Below are positions 16,861-64,000 of a stretch of DNA of 64,000 nt, in pieces. The notes below the pieces were generated by a model, which was not told the DNA's origin, ran no database searches, and worked only from the letters and a program-made list of their open reading frames with translations. This DNA is from Homarus americanus (taxonomy: Eukaryota; Arthropoda; Malacostraca; Decapoda; Nephropidae), in assembly GCF_018991925.1 (NCBI RefSeq), contig NW_024753828.1, positions 2,404,014 to 2,468,013 of the forward strand. The letters are read 5' to 3'. Position 1 is the stretch's first letter. Each line of letters opens with the position of its first letter. A program made the translations under genes and the position numbers.

Positions 16861-19409
16861 CCAAGGTCCAAATAGTAGGATTGAGAAAAAATTACTGAAA
16901 AGATCAACATTTTATTGCATCAAAAAAATTCTTATCCCTGAAATTGAAAATTTAGTTACAAATTTACCATATACTTTATAATTTGGGGTAGTTTCTTGCT
17001 AATATTTTGTAATTGATTTATCTATCTAATGCATATACAGTACAACATAACTTTAAATAAATTTTTCAATGAAAACAAAGGGTTTGAAGAATCTGATATT
17101 TTCATAAACCCAAAACTACCTCACAAACCAATAAGATAACTATTAGGTGCTATGGTATCCATAGTAATGGATATTTGAAACACTGTCATGTACATTTGAT
17201 TTAGAGCCAGAAGTAGTCGAGATTGTCTCCTGAATGATGAAGCACCAACAGTTGATCTGTATAACATATACTCTATCCCTAAGTTAATTAAACTGGTTCA
17301 ATGCGTCTCTCATCTGGAGAGCCCACACACTGATTCCAGCAATGACTAATCAGATCCCCAAGGTGACCCATCTTGGTGTCGACCTGTGACCTGTTCACCT
17401 GTAAAATACACGACCAGAATGTTTGCATACAAAAATATCACTATCCTTTCTTAGGATGAGCGAGGTAAGGCAACACATTAGGACTATTGTAATCTTCCAC
17501 AATGAAAATCATACCTGTTCATTTTAAAATAATATATACAATATATCGTTATTTCCTTTGGATTACATTTGTATCTAGGTAAAGTTTCACTGTGGTTACA
17601 AGATTGTCCAGAGTACTACGAGCATCACAATAACAATATGACTGCACCATTATTTTTATATATATATATAAAGTTTTTAGAATGCAGTACTGTATGAACT
17701 TAACAATCAGATTACTGTATATAAACTTGTTACAGATAGTTTCCATGAATATATTTTTTCATACCTATTTGTTTGGGAATTACATTATTACCCATCAAAA
17801 TCAAATGTTTTATAGAGTAAATCGGAGAGAAACATAACTAATAACCTTTGAAAAAGTATTTTTCAATAAAACACACACATCCCAAATTTTCTTTAATACA
17901 AGAGCAATTTAAGCAGCAGCTTTTTCACTAGAAATATCTATAGTATTTGTCTTGCCTATACTGTAAATCAATTTAAGTTCAATATTTCATTCTTTTATGT
18001 TTAGTTTTCTAAAAATGTCATATGAATCAACAAAACCAGACTTAGTAAAATTTATGTGGGATGAATTTCTCGCATTCTCCATAACTCAAATGCCACATAA
18101 TTACCTGTACTGTATACAGTACAGTAAAACAGATTTCAAGTAATTCTGTAATAACAGTCTGTAGTACCAGGTACATAAATAATAAAATAATTTAGAAATG
18201 CATTGTTTACAAATAAGTGAAAGCTTTATACAAATACTGACTGTATGTAGACAATGACTATATTTTTAGTACAACTTGAGGCTAAGTGAGTTTAATAAAA
18301 AATACAATACATAAGAATGATATGTGTAAGCAAGACAGCGATATATGCAGTTCTTGATATCTTAATCATGGATACATAACCACTTAAAACTTAGCACTGC
18401 ATTTCATCACAACCAAAGTTTTCTTGCATAAATATATTAGTGCAAGTGTTTATTAAAAATCACATAACCTCAAAATGTTAATAGCATAAACTGGTACAGT
18501 ACTCCCATTCTTTCTACCATTTCTGTGGCTTCCAAACAGTAGGAAATAGACCAAATAAGTCAAGGTCCTAAGACAGTCTGTGGAAGGAGGAGGAAGCCAA
18601 GATCATGATGTAAAGAATTACTCCTGCTCTATACCTAGATACCATATTTGGGATATAGGCAGAACTTTCATGTAACTGACTTCCAAATGAGTGATTTCTT
18701 GACTAAACAAAAAAAAAAGTTTTACCATGAAAAATTTGTTCTGGAGCGCTACAATGAACCAGCCTGAAGACCATACAACCATTTCATTACAAGCATGAGA
18801 TCATGCTACATATATATTCATTAAGACGGTAATCTTTGTGCATTCCCAACATTAACACAAATCAAAATAAACACATGAATTGTTAAATCCCACATATACT
18901 GTATATATACCATTAAGTTATTTAAACAGATCAATTAAAAAAAGTAATTTTAAATTAAATATAATTATTACATTACCACCACTTATTATTAATCTTTCTT
19001 TTTTTTAATTATAAAATTAGTGCACTATAACAGCTTCTTCCACTTCTTGAGGAGAGAAACTTTTGAATTACATATATTGTTACTAGTAAGTATCTAATAC
19101 TAAAACATAAAATTGATTGATTTTCAAAAAACCTTCAACTACTAATTTTGTTATGAAATTGGATGGATAAGTGTTGGAATCAGTTGTATGATATTTTTTT
19201 CCCCAAGGTAAATAACTTACTTGCAAACAAAGCTGTGTTCCACTTGTTACATTACTGAAGGTAATTAATTTAATTACTTGCAAACAAAACTGTGTTTCAC
19301 TTATTACATCTGAAGTTTTATACTTTTTCACATTCATATAAATAATTTCACTCCAAAATGAAAAATAGGTGAAAGGTTTATTATTGTATAATTAGCAATT
19401 ACACACGTA
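16861..19409. other. AT-rich spacer, no gene seen
   Basis: Anonymous AT-rich sequence with scattered TACAGTA/TACTGTA motifs, for example the compound string at 18106-18127. No exon, RNA gene or repeat terminus recognised. Confidence 0.4.
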
Positions 19410-19658
19410 CAGTGCAGGGGGGTCACCGGGGTTACGAACAGGTTCTATTTCTGAGGAAATTCTTAAGTTGAATTTGAACGTGTCTTTATATACATAAAAA
19501 ATCACTTAATTTAAGACAAAAGAAATAGTATGACAAAATTCAGTAAATGAAAATAAAAAAGGTCATCGGGTCAATAAAATCCTGTAAATTTCAAGTTTAA
19601 CCCCGTTCGTATCAGCAGGCGTATGTAAGTCAGACATTCGTTAAGTCGGTAACCCCTG
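19410..19658. mobile_element. TA-flanked MITE, about 249 bp
   Basis: The left end begins CAGTGCAGGGGGGTCACCGG; the right end, reverse-complemented, begins CAGGGGTTACCGACTTAACG. Both are next to TA. The interior contains another complementary pair (GTTACGAACAGG / CCCGTTCGTA). Confidence 0.65.
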
Positions 19659-20526
19659 TACTGTACAATTCTCTATGCAAGCAATTTTTTTTTTATTTAG
19701 TTACCAAGGTTTAATCAAGATTCTGTATGGCTTCTTTAAATTTATATTGAGATAGCAATTTCTAAACCTGATTGCAACCAGAATCATGATATTAGACTGG
19801 CTCTAGGCACTAGATCTTGGTAAGAAAGCTTAGATTATTGTATAGGTATCCCTTGCTTTATGTACCTTCCCTTTGCATAGTTTCATTGTAACATAATTAA
19901 TAAGTTAGGGAACATTCATATAATGTAGCTACAGTATATTAACATGGCATGAAACTGGTTAGCCTGCAGCCCAGTAGACATTCAACTCTCCCCCCAACTC
20001 CATCATGTATGTTGTCTCTTCATTCCTATCTCTAGTTAGATACATTTAATTTATTATTTTGTAAATATTTTTTACTGCACAGATATAGTGAATTCATTGA
20101 TCAATTATAGGGTCACTTTTTGTCAATATGAATGTCAATAAAAAAAAATATTTCACTAAATGTAGATTCACTTAACTACTTTCTTTCTAATAAATCAACT
20201 ACAATAACCAAGATACTGTATACCTTTATTCAAATTTATTTTCTGAAAAGAGTGTTAAAGGATCTTTGTTAACAGGTAACTATTTTAACCTCATTACCTG
20301 TAGTCTTTACCAGTGCACACTGGTAAACTACATACGTATATTAGGAGAAAAAAATATTCTGCAAATATACTCTTCAAACTTCAAACTTTTGTTGCAACTA
20401 GTGTTAAAAACCTGTGAAAGCCAAATGTTAAAAAGCTCTCCAGAAAATGAACTGCAGAAAATAAATCAAGATCAAGCCCACTCCAACTGGATCTACGAAA
20501 CTTAAATTTGAGTCCTTTGTACAGTA

Positions 20527-20798
20527 CAGGATATCCCCAAAAAGTATCTGTCCACACACTGTGTGAAACATTATGGGACCACAGATGATAGATATTGGGA
20601 CATGCATTTACTCTGGTATATAGGTTAACATAAGCAATGCAATGTGTATTTATTTTAGTATAATTAATATGATGTTCAGTTACCAAATGTAGTAGGATCA
20701 GTATGCCACAGATACCAACCCTCCCGGGACATCACGAGTTGCATGTAACATTTCAGAAGTCATCGGACCCCTCCTGGCCGATACTTTTTGGGGATACT
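20527..20798. mobile_element. Mariner-like MITE, CCCCAAAAAGTAT termini
   Basis: The left end ATATCCCCAAAAAGTATCTG matches the reverse complement of the right end (AGTATCCCCAAAAAGTATCG). TA dinucleotides lie at both edges. No coding capacity; length about 270 bp. Confidence 0.85.
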
Positions 20799-20799
20799 A

Positions 20800-22766
20800 T
20801 ACCATACATGACAATTTTAGATTGCAATATTTTTTTACTCAAGGTCATTTAAGTTTGTTTAGTTACATATTTTTTGTAGTGTAACAAAGATGAACTAATA
20901 AAATAGACTTTACATTAATTCATACCAGAAAATTTTAGAAAGTTACCTAATCTGAATAGCTTTATTTACAAGTGCTTATGGAGGATGTGCACAGGTTAAA
21001 AAGATAAACAGAACAGTTATTACTGTACTCCATACTCATTATTATATTACTGTATTACTATTAACACCTCTTTTATAACAAAAATCTTTGCCTTTCCTAA
21101 ATGCAGTGTCTCAATTGCTGTAATGAAGGTATATTAACAGAATATATGTGCAATCCATACACTAAAACAAGTTCTCGTTCTTTGTGTAAAGCAATGTACT
21201 GTATGGTGAAGGTTACAGGAAAATTTGAGATTCAATACTTTGTTCACACTAAACCCTTTGGGACACCAATACACCAAGACAATTAACCAAAAATTTTAAC
21301 TGAGGAAGATGACTGTCATTTCTTAGTCCATGTAATAATTTTGGACCTGAAACATTTGTTAAGTATTTCATTGTGAATGCAGAATTTTTTATTTTAGTAT
21401 ACGGTACTTTTCAAACCATGCTTTATTAACCGATACCCAATACTGTATATAGATAATGCATGTAAGTAGGAAGCTGCCCATACATAGGAAGACAGTGTAC
21501 ATAAATTCTAAGCCTGCTTTGGCACACAAAGATACCATACATGTGTTATGCAGACGCACAATAAAGAAAAATGCATTTGTGCTTTAAAGCTAAAACACTC
21601 AGCACATTTTTACCTTCAAGATATACATGTGTGAGGGTGGAGGAATGAACCAGAGGTGATGATTTTATCATATTTAACTAATTTTACAAGTGAAAAATAG
21701 AAGTAAAGCATCATATTTCACCTGGCAGTGCTCTTGGATCAACTTGTAATGCAACACTCGCTTAGGATATGCATTTTTATCTTGTTCGATTACACTTATG
21801 TTTACTGGACTTTAATGTGTGATGTAACTTTACAAGTTATTTCTCGCTCTGAAGATAAATCAGAAGTTAAAATATGATATGAGTAGCTGATAGATCTAAT
21901 ACTTTAAGTTGACTAAGATCGTATTAACCTCTCACCTGATAAAAATAAAAAGAATTTATAAAATAAAGTCCCCCCCTTCACGTCCTTTATATCACTTCCC
22001 AGAAATGTTTTCATGTATTTAATGACAATATTAATACAAGACATTTTAATTTTTTTGCCATCTCTGTAATAACTAGTTTTCATCAATAATATGAAAAAAA
22101 AAGGAAAAACTATCGTATCCAATAAAGCCAAAACTCTTATATGAGGTAGATCACAGCCATTATGATATACAGCTTTTGTGTAAGTATAAATACATATGTA
22201 AGCATATAGATATACTGTACATACACTGATAGGCATATCTGTATACATACACAGTACTGTATTAACAAGAGATTAAGTCTGCAAAAAAAACAAAATGTAG
22301 TCACGGATATAAGTCCTGTCCCATCCATGAACTCCGAGACTCGTGAATCAGAGACACCAGACACTGTTAGGCTCAGTGTGTCATTTATGTGATGTCTTGG
22401 ATTCATAGGTTTATGAGTCTCAGGGTTCATGGGGTGAGACGGAGGACTGAGAGGACCTTTTTCAGTGACTATACAGTACAAGCAAAAGGTATTTCAATAA
22501 GGATTAATTACAAATGTTTCTCAAAACTATTACAAAGCTTATCATGTACAGGTACTGTAATAGAGATGTCATAACATTCAATTGTTGACATTTAAAAAAA
22601 TATAAATACAGTATCTCTAAATCAAAATTTTTGTAACAAGGCAGTTCCTGTGGTTACAGTTGTGTTCCCAAGATATGAAATTTATGCATATAATTAAAAA
22701 TAAGGTTATCAATTTTCATTAGTAAATGACTAGTACTGACCATAAAGTATATCCAACAATATATTA
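20800..22766. other. AT-rich spacer, no gene seen
   Basis: No repeat termini or exons recognised. TACTGTA/TACAGTA motifs are frequent, especially 21000-21450 and 22200-22610. Confidence 0.4.
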
Positions 22767-23210
22767 CAATGAACCCTCGAAGATCCAGACTAAGGGGGGG
22801 ACCACCTATCCGGAAAAGCTGATTGTCCGGATTTTCGGCGAATAATAAATGATGTAAGAAAAACAAAAATACAGTACTATTGTAGTGCTAAACAAATTAC
22901 CGTATGTAAACCATGTATTTACCTATGATGACATAATAAGAAACATTGTAGCATTACTAGAGTGAATGAAATAATATTCCCACAAGCTACAATTGTCAAC
23001 TGTGTTTATGTTTCCCACCTCCTCAGGCACCTGTGTCCAAGCAACTGATGGGTCAAGCAGCGCCCACGGGCCTAAAATGTTCTTTGCTCTGGTTTGGGAA
23101 TGTTTCTTGGGGAAATTTCTAGGAGGCTTCTTAGCCCGGAACCCCCAAAATTTTTGTCCAGATCTTCCGAAATCCGGATTTCCCGGGTCCGAATCTTCGA
23201 GAGTTTACTG
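22767..23210. mobile_element. TA-flanked MITE, 444 bp
   Basis: The left end CAATGAACCCTCGAAGATCC pairs with the right end (reverse complement CAGTAAACTCTCGAAGATTC). TA flanks both sides. Inner subterminal pairs CCGGATTTTCGGCG / TTCCGAAATCCGG are also complementary. No coding potential. Confidence 0.85.
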
Positions 23211-23212
23211 TA

Positions 23213-26200
23213 TTAAACAGATACCAGTACAGTACTGTACTTCACATATTGTATCTATAAATATAGATACTGTATTAAAATGTTTAATTATTCCTTTTCT
23301 ATAAAGTGAGTAACAATCTTCATCCATGAACAAATTAAGAACAAATACCTGTATGTTACAGTTGGTACATTGTATCTGAATTAGTGTCATAAGTCATTCA
23401 GTTTACAGTACTGTATTTACATTATGTTTACATTTCATTCTAACTCAAACACAAATAGAATACCGACATAAAAATATACTACTGTATAGTACTCATATTT
23501 CAGCTCATATCTCATAGCCATGTTTCCCTTGTAGCTCTTTAAAAGCCTGTTACTGGAGTACAAGTATAGGATAATTGTGATGGGCGAGTGTCATCATCAT
23601 CATAGGATAGACAAGTTGGCAGTACAGTACAGGTATATCCCACTCCCTTGATGAGTCGCTTTATCCCTTGGCTATTATGAGGTGAATGAGCCAACTGATA
23701 CACAACTTGGTCCTGTAGCTTGGAGCACTTTTGAACCTCATTACAACCTGACAATTGACATAACAAAAAATAAAAAATTATTCTATTCATACTAGACCAC
23801 ACAAACTTGCCAAAAACATAGGAAACAAAATCCCCTAACTGATTGAATAAATAAATAATAAAATGGAGACTAGAATATAAAATAAACAACACATGCTAGT
23901 GATGGCCAAGAAGCATATACCAGACATATTACTGTATACAGAAACTTCCACCCAGGAAATGCAGTAATTTCAGAGGTCATTATTCATTCTGATCTCAAAT
24001 CACAACACCAGTACAAGGGGAAGGATGACATAGGGTCACTTGCTGCACTTACACAACAGAAATTCACCAGACACATGTCTTGCATTCTTGTGGGTCTGAT
24101 ATACTACACAGATTACCATTTTATCCTTTGTAATTGTGGAATTTTAATTTTTAATTATTGTAAGCCATTCTCCAACGCTGGGGTTAGGTTGCTCGAAAAC
24201 GTCGTATTTAGCAAATCCACATTGGAGGAACTAATAGGATTGGGTGAACACAGCAGAGTAGATTCCCTGATTATTACGTACACACAAAATCTTTTATATA
24301 CTCGAGACAAAATAGATTAGTGTGACTACAGCATACACGAGAGGGAGAGAGCAGGAGTGCAAGTGTGAGACACAATGAGGGGAAGGTGACAGATCTAGAA
24401 AGTACAAGAGCACACACATTGTACCACATACTGTACAGTATACTAAAATTTTCTGCATTCAGCAAATAATTGGTTGCAATTATTTTTGCATATACAGTAC
24501 TTTATAAGCGAATCTACATTGGAGGAATATGCATTGGAAAAGGGCTGACTGTACTGTAAATGTTATGCAGTACACAGTAGCTCCATTAATCTAAAATATG
24601 GGAACATGGTGACAAATTCATTTTTTAATCATTCAATTAATAATTATCAAGCCAAAAGTTGGCTGGGGATTTAGCTGTAAATTCCAGTTTAATAATATTG
24701 CACATGAAGGCCTGGGGGGCCCTGGTAGAGGAGATGTTATGGCCTGGTGGTATTAACAGGTACAGTTATAACACCATTCCACAATGGAACTTGGGATGAA
24801 AACAGTTTTCTGATATAACTTTTTTTTAAAGTACAGTAGTACAGTACAGTATATGAATATTATTGCCAATTTCTGAATACAGTAAAGTGTTTAATGTCAA
24901 AAGGTTAACACACTATGGGTTCTGTGATGTATTCATGAATCAGACAGGTGTTGATTTCCAGATTCTTTACACTAAGCAGCTAGTGAAATACCCCCAACTC
25001 CTTGTCAAGCTCACCTTTTAGTTTGTATGTATATACATACAGTAATAGCCAAAATTCCTTGTTTGATATCATACCAATTCAAAAAGGACATTATTTTTGT
25101 GGGTGACACCATATTTCATCAATCACAAAGCACACACTGGCCAGAGACATTAGGCAGTTGACCAGAGCAATGCTTACAATTCAATCAAATGGCCTAAGGT
25201 GCTAAATAATCTGCAAAATTTGAAGAAAAAAATTAAAATTCGGCTTAAATCAGAAAGAACTCCAAAGTTCAGTAAAGCTACACCAAATATTAGATGTGTA
25301 AAGGGTAATATGGTGAATATTCTTCATAATTAAGGATATAAAATATGATTAGATGTTTAACTTCGGCTAAAGCACAAAAATAATGTCCCAAAATAGCACT
25401 GAAATTATAGTGAGACTTCTTAACTACACATTCACTTCGCAACAATTACAGTATACCCTCAGTAATACATCCTACATACAAGATTGTGATTCACTGTCAA
25501 GGAAAACAAACATGAGTCCATGGGTAGTGGATTGAGAGATGCCATGTGATGTGGTGGGGCAATAGTCAGAGAAGGCAACCTGTGGTGGTGGTCTCATGTC
25601 CTGCATAATGGATGGCTGCTTGACAGTGGTGAGTAGCAGTTGACATCTCCCATTACAAATACTGTATACCAAACAACACACACAAATACTCATACATACA
25701 TAACACACATGTACATTGTACACACACTGACAGATTTGCACAAAAAGTCTTAAAACACACAAACTGTACTGCTTTACAACAATATTCATACAAGCACACA
25801 CACTCATTTGGATACACACACATATTTGCATCAACTCAATTACAACCTCATCTACACTTAATCATACACACTACAATATACAAATGTACTGTATAAATAC
25901 ACATACTGTACATTAGAGATATATTCACCTAATCTTACACACATGCAGTCTTTTGCACAAACACTTATAAGCATGTACACTCCTATAAACACAAACATTC
26001 TTATATGCACACACTCACACATTTATGTACATCCAGATTGTGAGCTTGCACAAATGCTCCATCACCACATAGACCATGGAGGTGGTCACATGGGAGGCAG
26101 ACTGTGGGACCTAACTAGCCACCTTCTAGCTGCTACATGCCACCAGCACCAGGTTACTTAATGAGTAGCCTAACCTCCTTCCTCAAAAACACATGACTTT

Positions 26201-26910
26201 ACCCATCTTAATCTCACCCAGACCTAAACACAACACTATCCAGCTACTGGCACGTAACTCTTAATGGACCCTGACATCTCACCTGTAGACTTTCTCTAGT
26301 CTCATCCTATATGGTAACACTGTGCCATGTCAACTTGGAGCAAATGATGAATATTTACTAATAGTTTATCAAGTGCATCAAAGATAGGGCAACTTTTAGG
26401 TATTAATTAATTTGATTTATATTTCTATTGTAAAAGTGGAGCTGTATATGGGTTGGAATATGGTGTAGTCTCTACACTGTAGAGGATAAAAATTGGATAC
26501 CATTCCTACCTCAACACAACAGTAACACACGCCATACAGTACATTACTCAGTATTTCAGTTACACCTGCTACAAGAAGGAAAATGAACTACATGCCATCT
26601 AGCACGAAAAGTAAAGCAACACAGTTGGATTTTAACAATGTCTGTCTTTTTGTTCAACAATAAATCTTACATTTTCTGTTAACCATCACATTTTTAAGTA
26701 CAGTATCCATCATGAATGAAAATCATTTAGAATTACAGTATACTGTATGTGCCAATTATTATGAAAATTGAAGCGCTTAATCAAATGAAGTAAGGTGTGT
26801 CAGTAAAACTTAAGATGATGCCTATGTGAGGCTACTGTATTTTATTAAACCTCTTTGACCAGGGTGAGGATAGTAGCAATTAGGAGATGAAGCTTCCAAA
26901 TATAGTACTA
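23213..26910. other. AT-rich spacer, no gene seen
   Basis: Anonymous sequence with dense TACAGTA/TACTGTA strings (for example 24831-24852) and a CA-rich stretch near 25670-26040. A reading frame at 25472-25640 on the minus strand looked exon-like but is not supported. Confidence 0.4.
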
Positions 26911-27089
26911 CCGTAAAACCTCGATAAATCGGAGTTAAATATATCGGAATTCGCTTTTTTCAGACTCTTGAGATGTTCTGGTCACCAGAAATACCAAAAA
27001 ATACAAATAAAAATCCCCCCCACCCCATATATTCACTTTTTTTGGACTGGGGTCTGCCCCAATTAGTCCAATTTATCGAGGTTCTACTG
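26911..27089. mobile_element. TA-flanked MITE, 179 bp
   Basis: Left CCGTAAAACCTCGATAAATC and right reverse complement CAGTAGAACCTCGATAAATT form the inverted repeats, next to TA on each side. A half-copy with the same start and interior (CTCTGGTCACTAGAAATAC) lies at about 37233-37300. Confidence 0.85.
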
Positions 27090-27443
27090 TACTGTGCACA
27101 TACAGTTGGCTCCACTCCTGCATTTATCACTTAGCATTGCCAGTGCTCTCTTTAAATGGGGTGTGAACCCCGAACTCTGAAGTGTAAATTCGAAGCATTC
27201 GCTAGTGAGCAGGAGGGAGAGTGGAGGTGTGCAAGTATGTGTGCGTGGGGTGGGGGATGTGTTACTAGAGGTGAAGAGGGAAAGTGTATATCAGTTGAGA
27301 GATTACAATGCAGAGTAACTCTGACAATACCGACTGATTTTACTCAGCTAAGTGTGTGATCGTCTAGAGCTAGCCAGATGAAAATACTTAAGTTGCGATA
27401 GTAAGGTGTTTCTATGGAAAAAGGAGGCATTACTGAGCAAATG

Positions 27444-27581
<138 letters not shown>

Positions 27582-28043
27582 TGCACTGTTTTGCCTAGTA
27601 ATTTGTCTCCTTTAATATACTGTACTGTAGTTAATTTTTATCAGTACCCTGTATTTTACAACTGACAGGAGAGATGCTGTACTGTAGTTCACTGGGTATA
27701 GTATTGGGTATTATGGAGAAGTACCTGCTACTATGATCAGTTAAAGATACTCAACATATTCAGAAATGGTTTCACTTGCATATCTGTTCCAACAATTACC
27801 AATGAAATATGAAATAAAAAATAATGCTATGCACAACAATGAACTTAACAAATGAACAACATACTCTGACCACCATAACCATGTACATCTTTGCAGAACC
27901 CTGACCAGAGTCAAGGTAATATCACAGCCTTTGATCTGTACACAACTCACCTGAAATAACCTTTCAATTAAGTTTCCATTTGTGTACCAGCACAGTGGAC
28001 TCATTTCCACTGTGAATTCTCAATTTTAAAACATCTATAAATT

Positions 28044-62206
<34,163 letters not shown>

Positions 62207-62479
62207 CTGAAAATCAAAGAATGACATTAATTTTTAAGCAAAATACCTGAACAGTATGATAATATATTAATACCATTATCTAAAGTACTGTAGTACTGTA
62301 CTGTACTTCTAGATTTTTTTTCCAACAAATAAAGAACTGCCAATATTTCATGGCAAATTTCATTATCATCCACATTTAATGGCCATTTTCCATGCTTGCG
62401 TGGATTAGCTGAAATTAACTGATGGCAGCTTTCCATGGTCTCTTGTAATATCTCATCAGGTTCTTAACTAATAGAATTT

Positions 62480-62765
62480 CTATTACCCCCCCCCCCTCCC
62501 CTCATGTCAATCTTGGCCTGCCCCGGTTCTCCTCCCTTCCACATTTAGGCCCATACACCTCTTGTCCAAATTGGTCTCTTCCATTATCTCCACATGCCCA
62601 AACCATCTCAGCCTGCCTCTACACAGAACCTGGCCAATACTCTCAATACCCACCTGCCCTCTTAGCTCTGAACAGAACCTCCTGTCATTCAATATTACCT
62701 AGCACTTCCATTTCACCATTCTCATTCCAGGTTCCTCAAGATTGCTCATGTCAACCTCTTTAACT
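62480..62765 (-). mobile_element. LINE ORF2 C-terminal fragment
   Basis: Read leftward: LRGQVGIESIGQVLCRGRLR, WFGHVEIMEETNLDKRCMGL and NVEGRRTGAGQD. This is the conserved C-terminal end of a widespread class of non-LTR retrotransposon proteins (RLRWFGHVER...VEG.R.RGRP). Only about 280 bp remain. Confidence 0.88.
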
Positions 62766-62927
62766 GCAATGAAACATCACACTTCTCATGAGTCACACAC
62801 ATTCTTCCAAGCCTGTGGAGGGAAGGTCATCTTGCCATCATAAAGACAGCAACTTCCTAAACTTCCTCTCGCCACTTCTGACTCTTGCCAATTAGCAAGC
62901 TTTAGCTTCAACTACATTACAGTAAGA

Positions 62928-63405
62928 TATGGGTCCATGACAAAAACCCCACCAGACAAAATCCCCTAGGACAAAAACCCCCAGACAAAACCCCCTAGGA
63001 CAAAAACTCCACCTCTACTGGAACCTAAACTAACCTAACGTTAAATGAAATTTGTATGAAAAATAGAAACGAGCTATCTAGCTTCCGACTGTATTCAAAG
63101 ACTACTTAAGAAAAACTAAATTAGTGCACAAGTGAACCAGGTTTTTATACAGTTCGCCTCATGGTACCACACGTCATTAAACAGACCTGAGAGACCAGAG
63201 ATTGTGAGGTCATGGGTCCCCTGAGGTCTCAAAAAGTGAGGACAGTAATGGTAAGATCTAATATCAAAGTGGATTTGTAAGAAAATTATTGAAAACTTTA
63301 AACAAATTCTGTTTTATTTTTTATTATGTGGGGTTTTTGTCCTGTAGGGGTGGGGATTTTGTCCGGTGGGGATTTTGTCCGGTGGGGTTTTTGTAAGTAT
63401 CCCGT
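62928..63405. mobile_element. MITE with nested GACAAAAACCCC repeats
   Basis: Left ACAAAAACCCCACCAGACAA and right GGGGTTTTTGT with GGGGATTTTGTCCGGTGG form long inverted arms, each carrying two to four subterminal copies of the motif (A)CAAAA(A/T)CCCC. The interior has no coding capacity. The superfamily is unknown; no clear target duplication. Confidence 0.8.
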
Positions 63406-63423
63406 AAGATATTACTCCTCAGC

Positions 63424-63424
<1 letters not shown>

Positions 63425-63456
<32 letters not shown>
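63425..63456. repeat. A(32) homopolymer
   Basis: Pure A run. It could be the tail of a retroposed sequence to its left, but no body was recognised. Confidence 0.9.
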
Positions 63457-63458
<2 letters not shown>

Positions 63459-64000
63459 AATACACTAGCAGATAACTATTTAACATTTTGCAGGAAACTT
63501 ACACCTGTACCGTATATTGCAAATCAGGTTTGTTTAATGTAGGGTAAATCAATATTCAAATCAAATGATTTTTTTTAAATCATTGACTTAAATCATTTTG
63601 GTTTTGATATGCTATATGTATAAGGAAGTAGTAAAAATAAACAATTGCTTATACCTGTACAGTACAGTAGCGCATAGTAGGCCATACAGTGTTGTTATAA
63701 ACTAATCAACCTTTATCACAGTAGCCTACATAGTTAAACACAAGAATCCTTCACTTTCATAACATTCACTATTAATTGTTCTCAACAAAAATTACATTAC
63801 TGTACTGTACTTTGTTTTGTAACTAAAACAAAAAACACAGTTTAAGTAACATCACTTTGCCTACCTTACATGTTTTATTGTACAGTACACACATGTAGGG
63901 GTTGTACTGTAGTTAAGTATTAAAGGCACCGATAACTTGTTTTAGGTTTACTTCACAGTTGTAAATAGAAAAACAACCCAAAACCAACTAAATCTCAATA
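63457..64000. other. AT-rich sequence at the window end
   Basis: No exon of cueball recognised here. Several TACAGTA/TACTGTA strings (63656-63668, 63799-63811). The upstream signal-peptide exon must lie further right. Confidence 0.4.

Noticed and set aside
21913..22481. Minus-strand hydrophobic reading frames
   Set aside because: AT-rich composition, no splice context, no family similarity recognised.
25472..25640. Possible terminal exon of cueball (frame PSIMQDMRPPPQVAFSDYC... to a stop)
   Set aside because: Phase would fit, but the acceptor is weak and the sequence does not give the expected CETPC junction. The exon at 28044-28154 gives CETPCY with a strong acceptor.
27950..28012. Small exon-like segment on the minus strand ending in CAG/GTGAGT
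   Set aside because: It lies downstream of the cueball stop codon, with no similarity support. At most it is 3'UTR.

Overview
The window looks like nuclear DNA of an arthropod, most likely a decapod crustacean. That is inferred from an arthropod-type cueball gene, large TE-filled introns, very long (GA)n and (TA)n microsatellites, and I-, CR1- and RTE-like LINEs next to Tigger/pogo and hAT elements. There is no sign of operons, phage or CRISPR. Two host genes can be reconstructed, both spliced; almost everything else is repeat-derived or anonymous AT-rich DNA.

Host gene 1 (+ strand) is TMEM258/Kud, a two-membrane-segment subunit associated with the oligosaccharyltransferase. Its exons at 5589-5744 and 11286-11369 are separated by a 5.5 kb intron holding a 435 bp (GA)n tract and a dead LINE. 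A possible 3'UTR intron leads to a candidate terminal exon at 16772.

Host gene 2 (- strand) spans at least 62206 down to 28044. It is a single-pass receptor with LDLR class B (YWTD) repeats that I identify as cueball. Seven exons are visible: four beta-propeller exons, with a 60-bp coding minisatellite at the end of the fourth, then a transmembrane exon, a cytoplasmic exon and a terminal exon. The signal-peptide exon lies beyond the right edge. One junction has two extra bases in a G5 run at the acceptor. The two genes converge on a repeat-rich spacer.

Mobile DNA by region: 0.5-5 kb, a broken Tigger, a CR1-like tail and Tigger-type non-autonomous elements; 6.6-10.9 kb, LINE copy 1; 11.5-16.7 kb, MITEs, a GC-rich minisatellite split by a hAT element with a perfect 8-bp target duplication, and a Tigger C-terminal fragment; 17-28 kb, mostly anonymous AT-rich sequence with small MITEs; 28.7-33 kb, Tigger derivatives; 33-37.2 kb, LINE copy 2 nested in another element; 38.5-46.2 kb, a CR1-like tail followed by a near-complete I-clade LINE that is itself interrupted by an unidentified coding insertion; 49-57 kb, internally deleted Tiggers and MITEs; 57.6-59 kb, a broken hAT transposase; 60-64 kb, LINE tails and a MITE.

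The most unusual global signal is massive over-representation of TACAGTA/TACTGTA and strings built from it, in the non-coding DNA. This is the scar expected when TA-targeting elements with CAG...CTG ends excise, and nearly all TA-flanked MITEs here have such ends.
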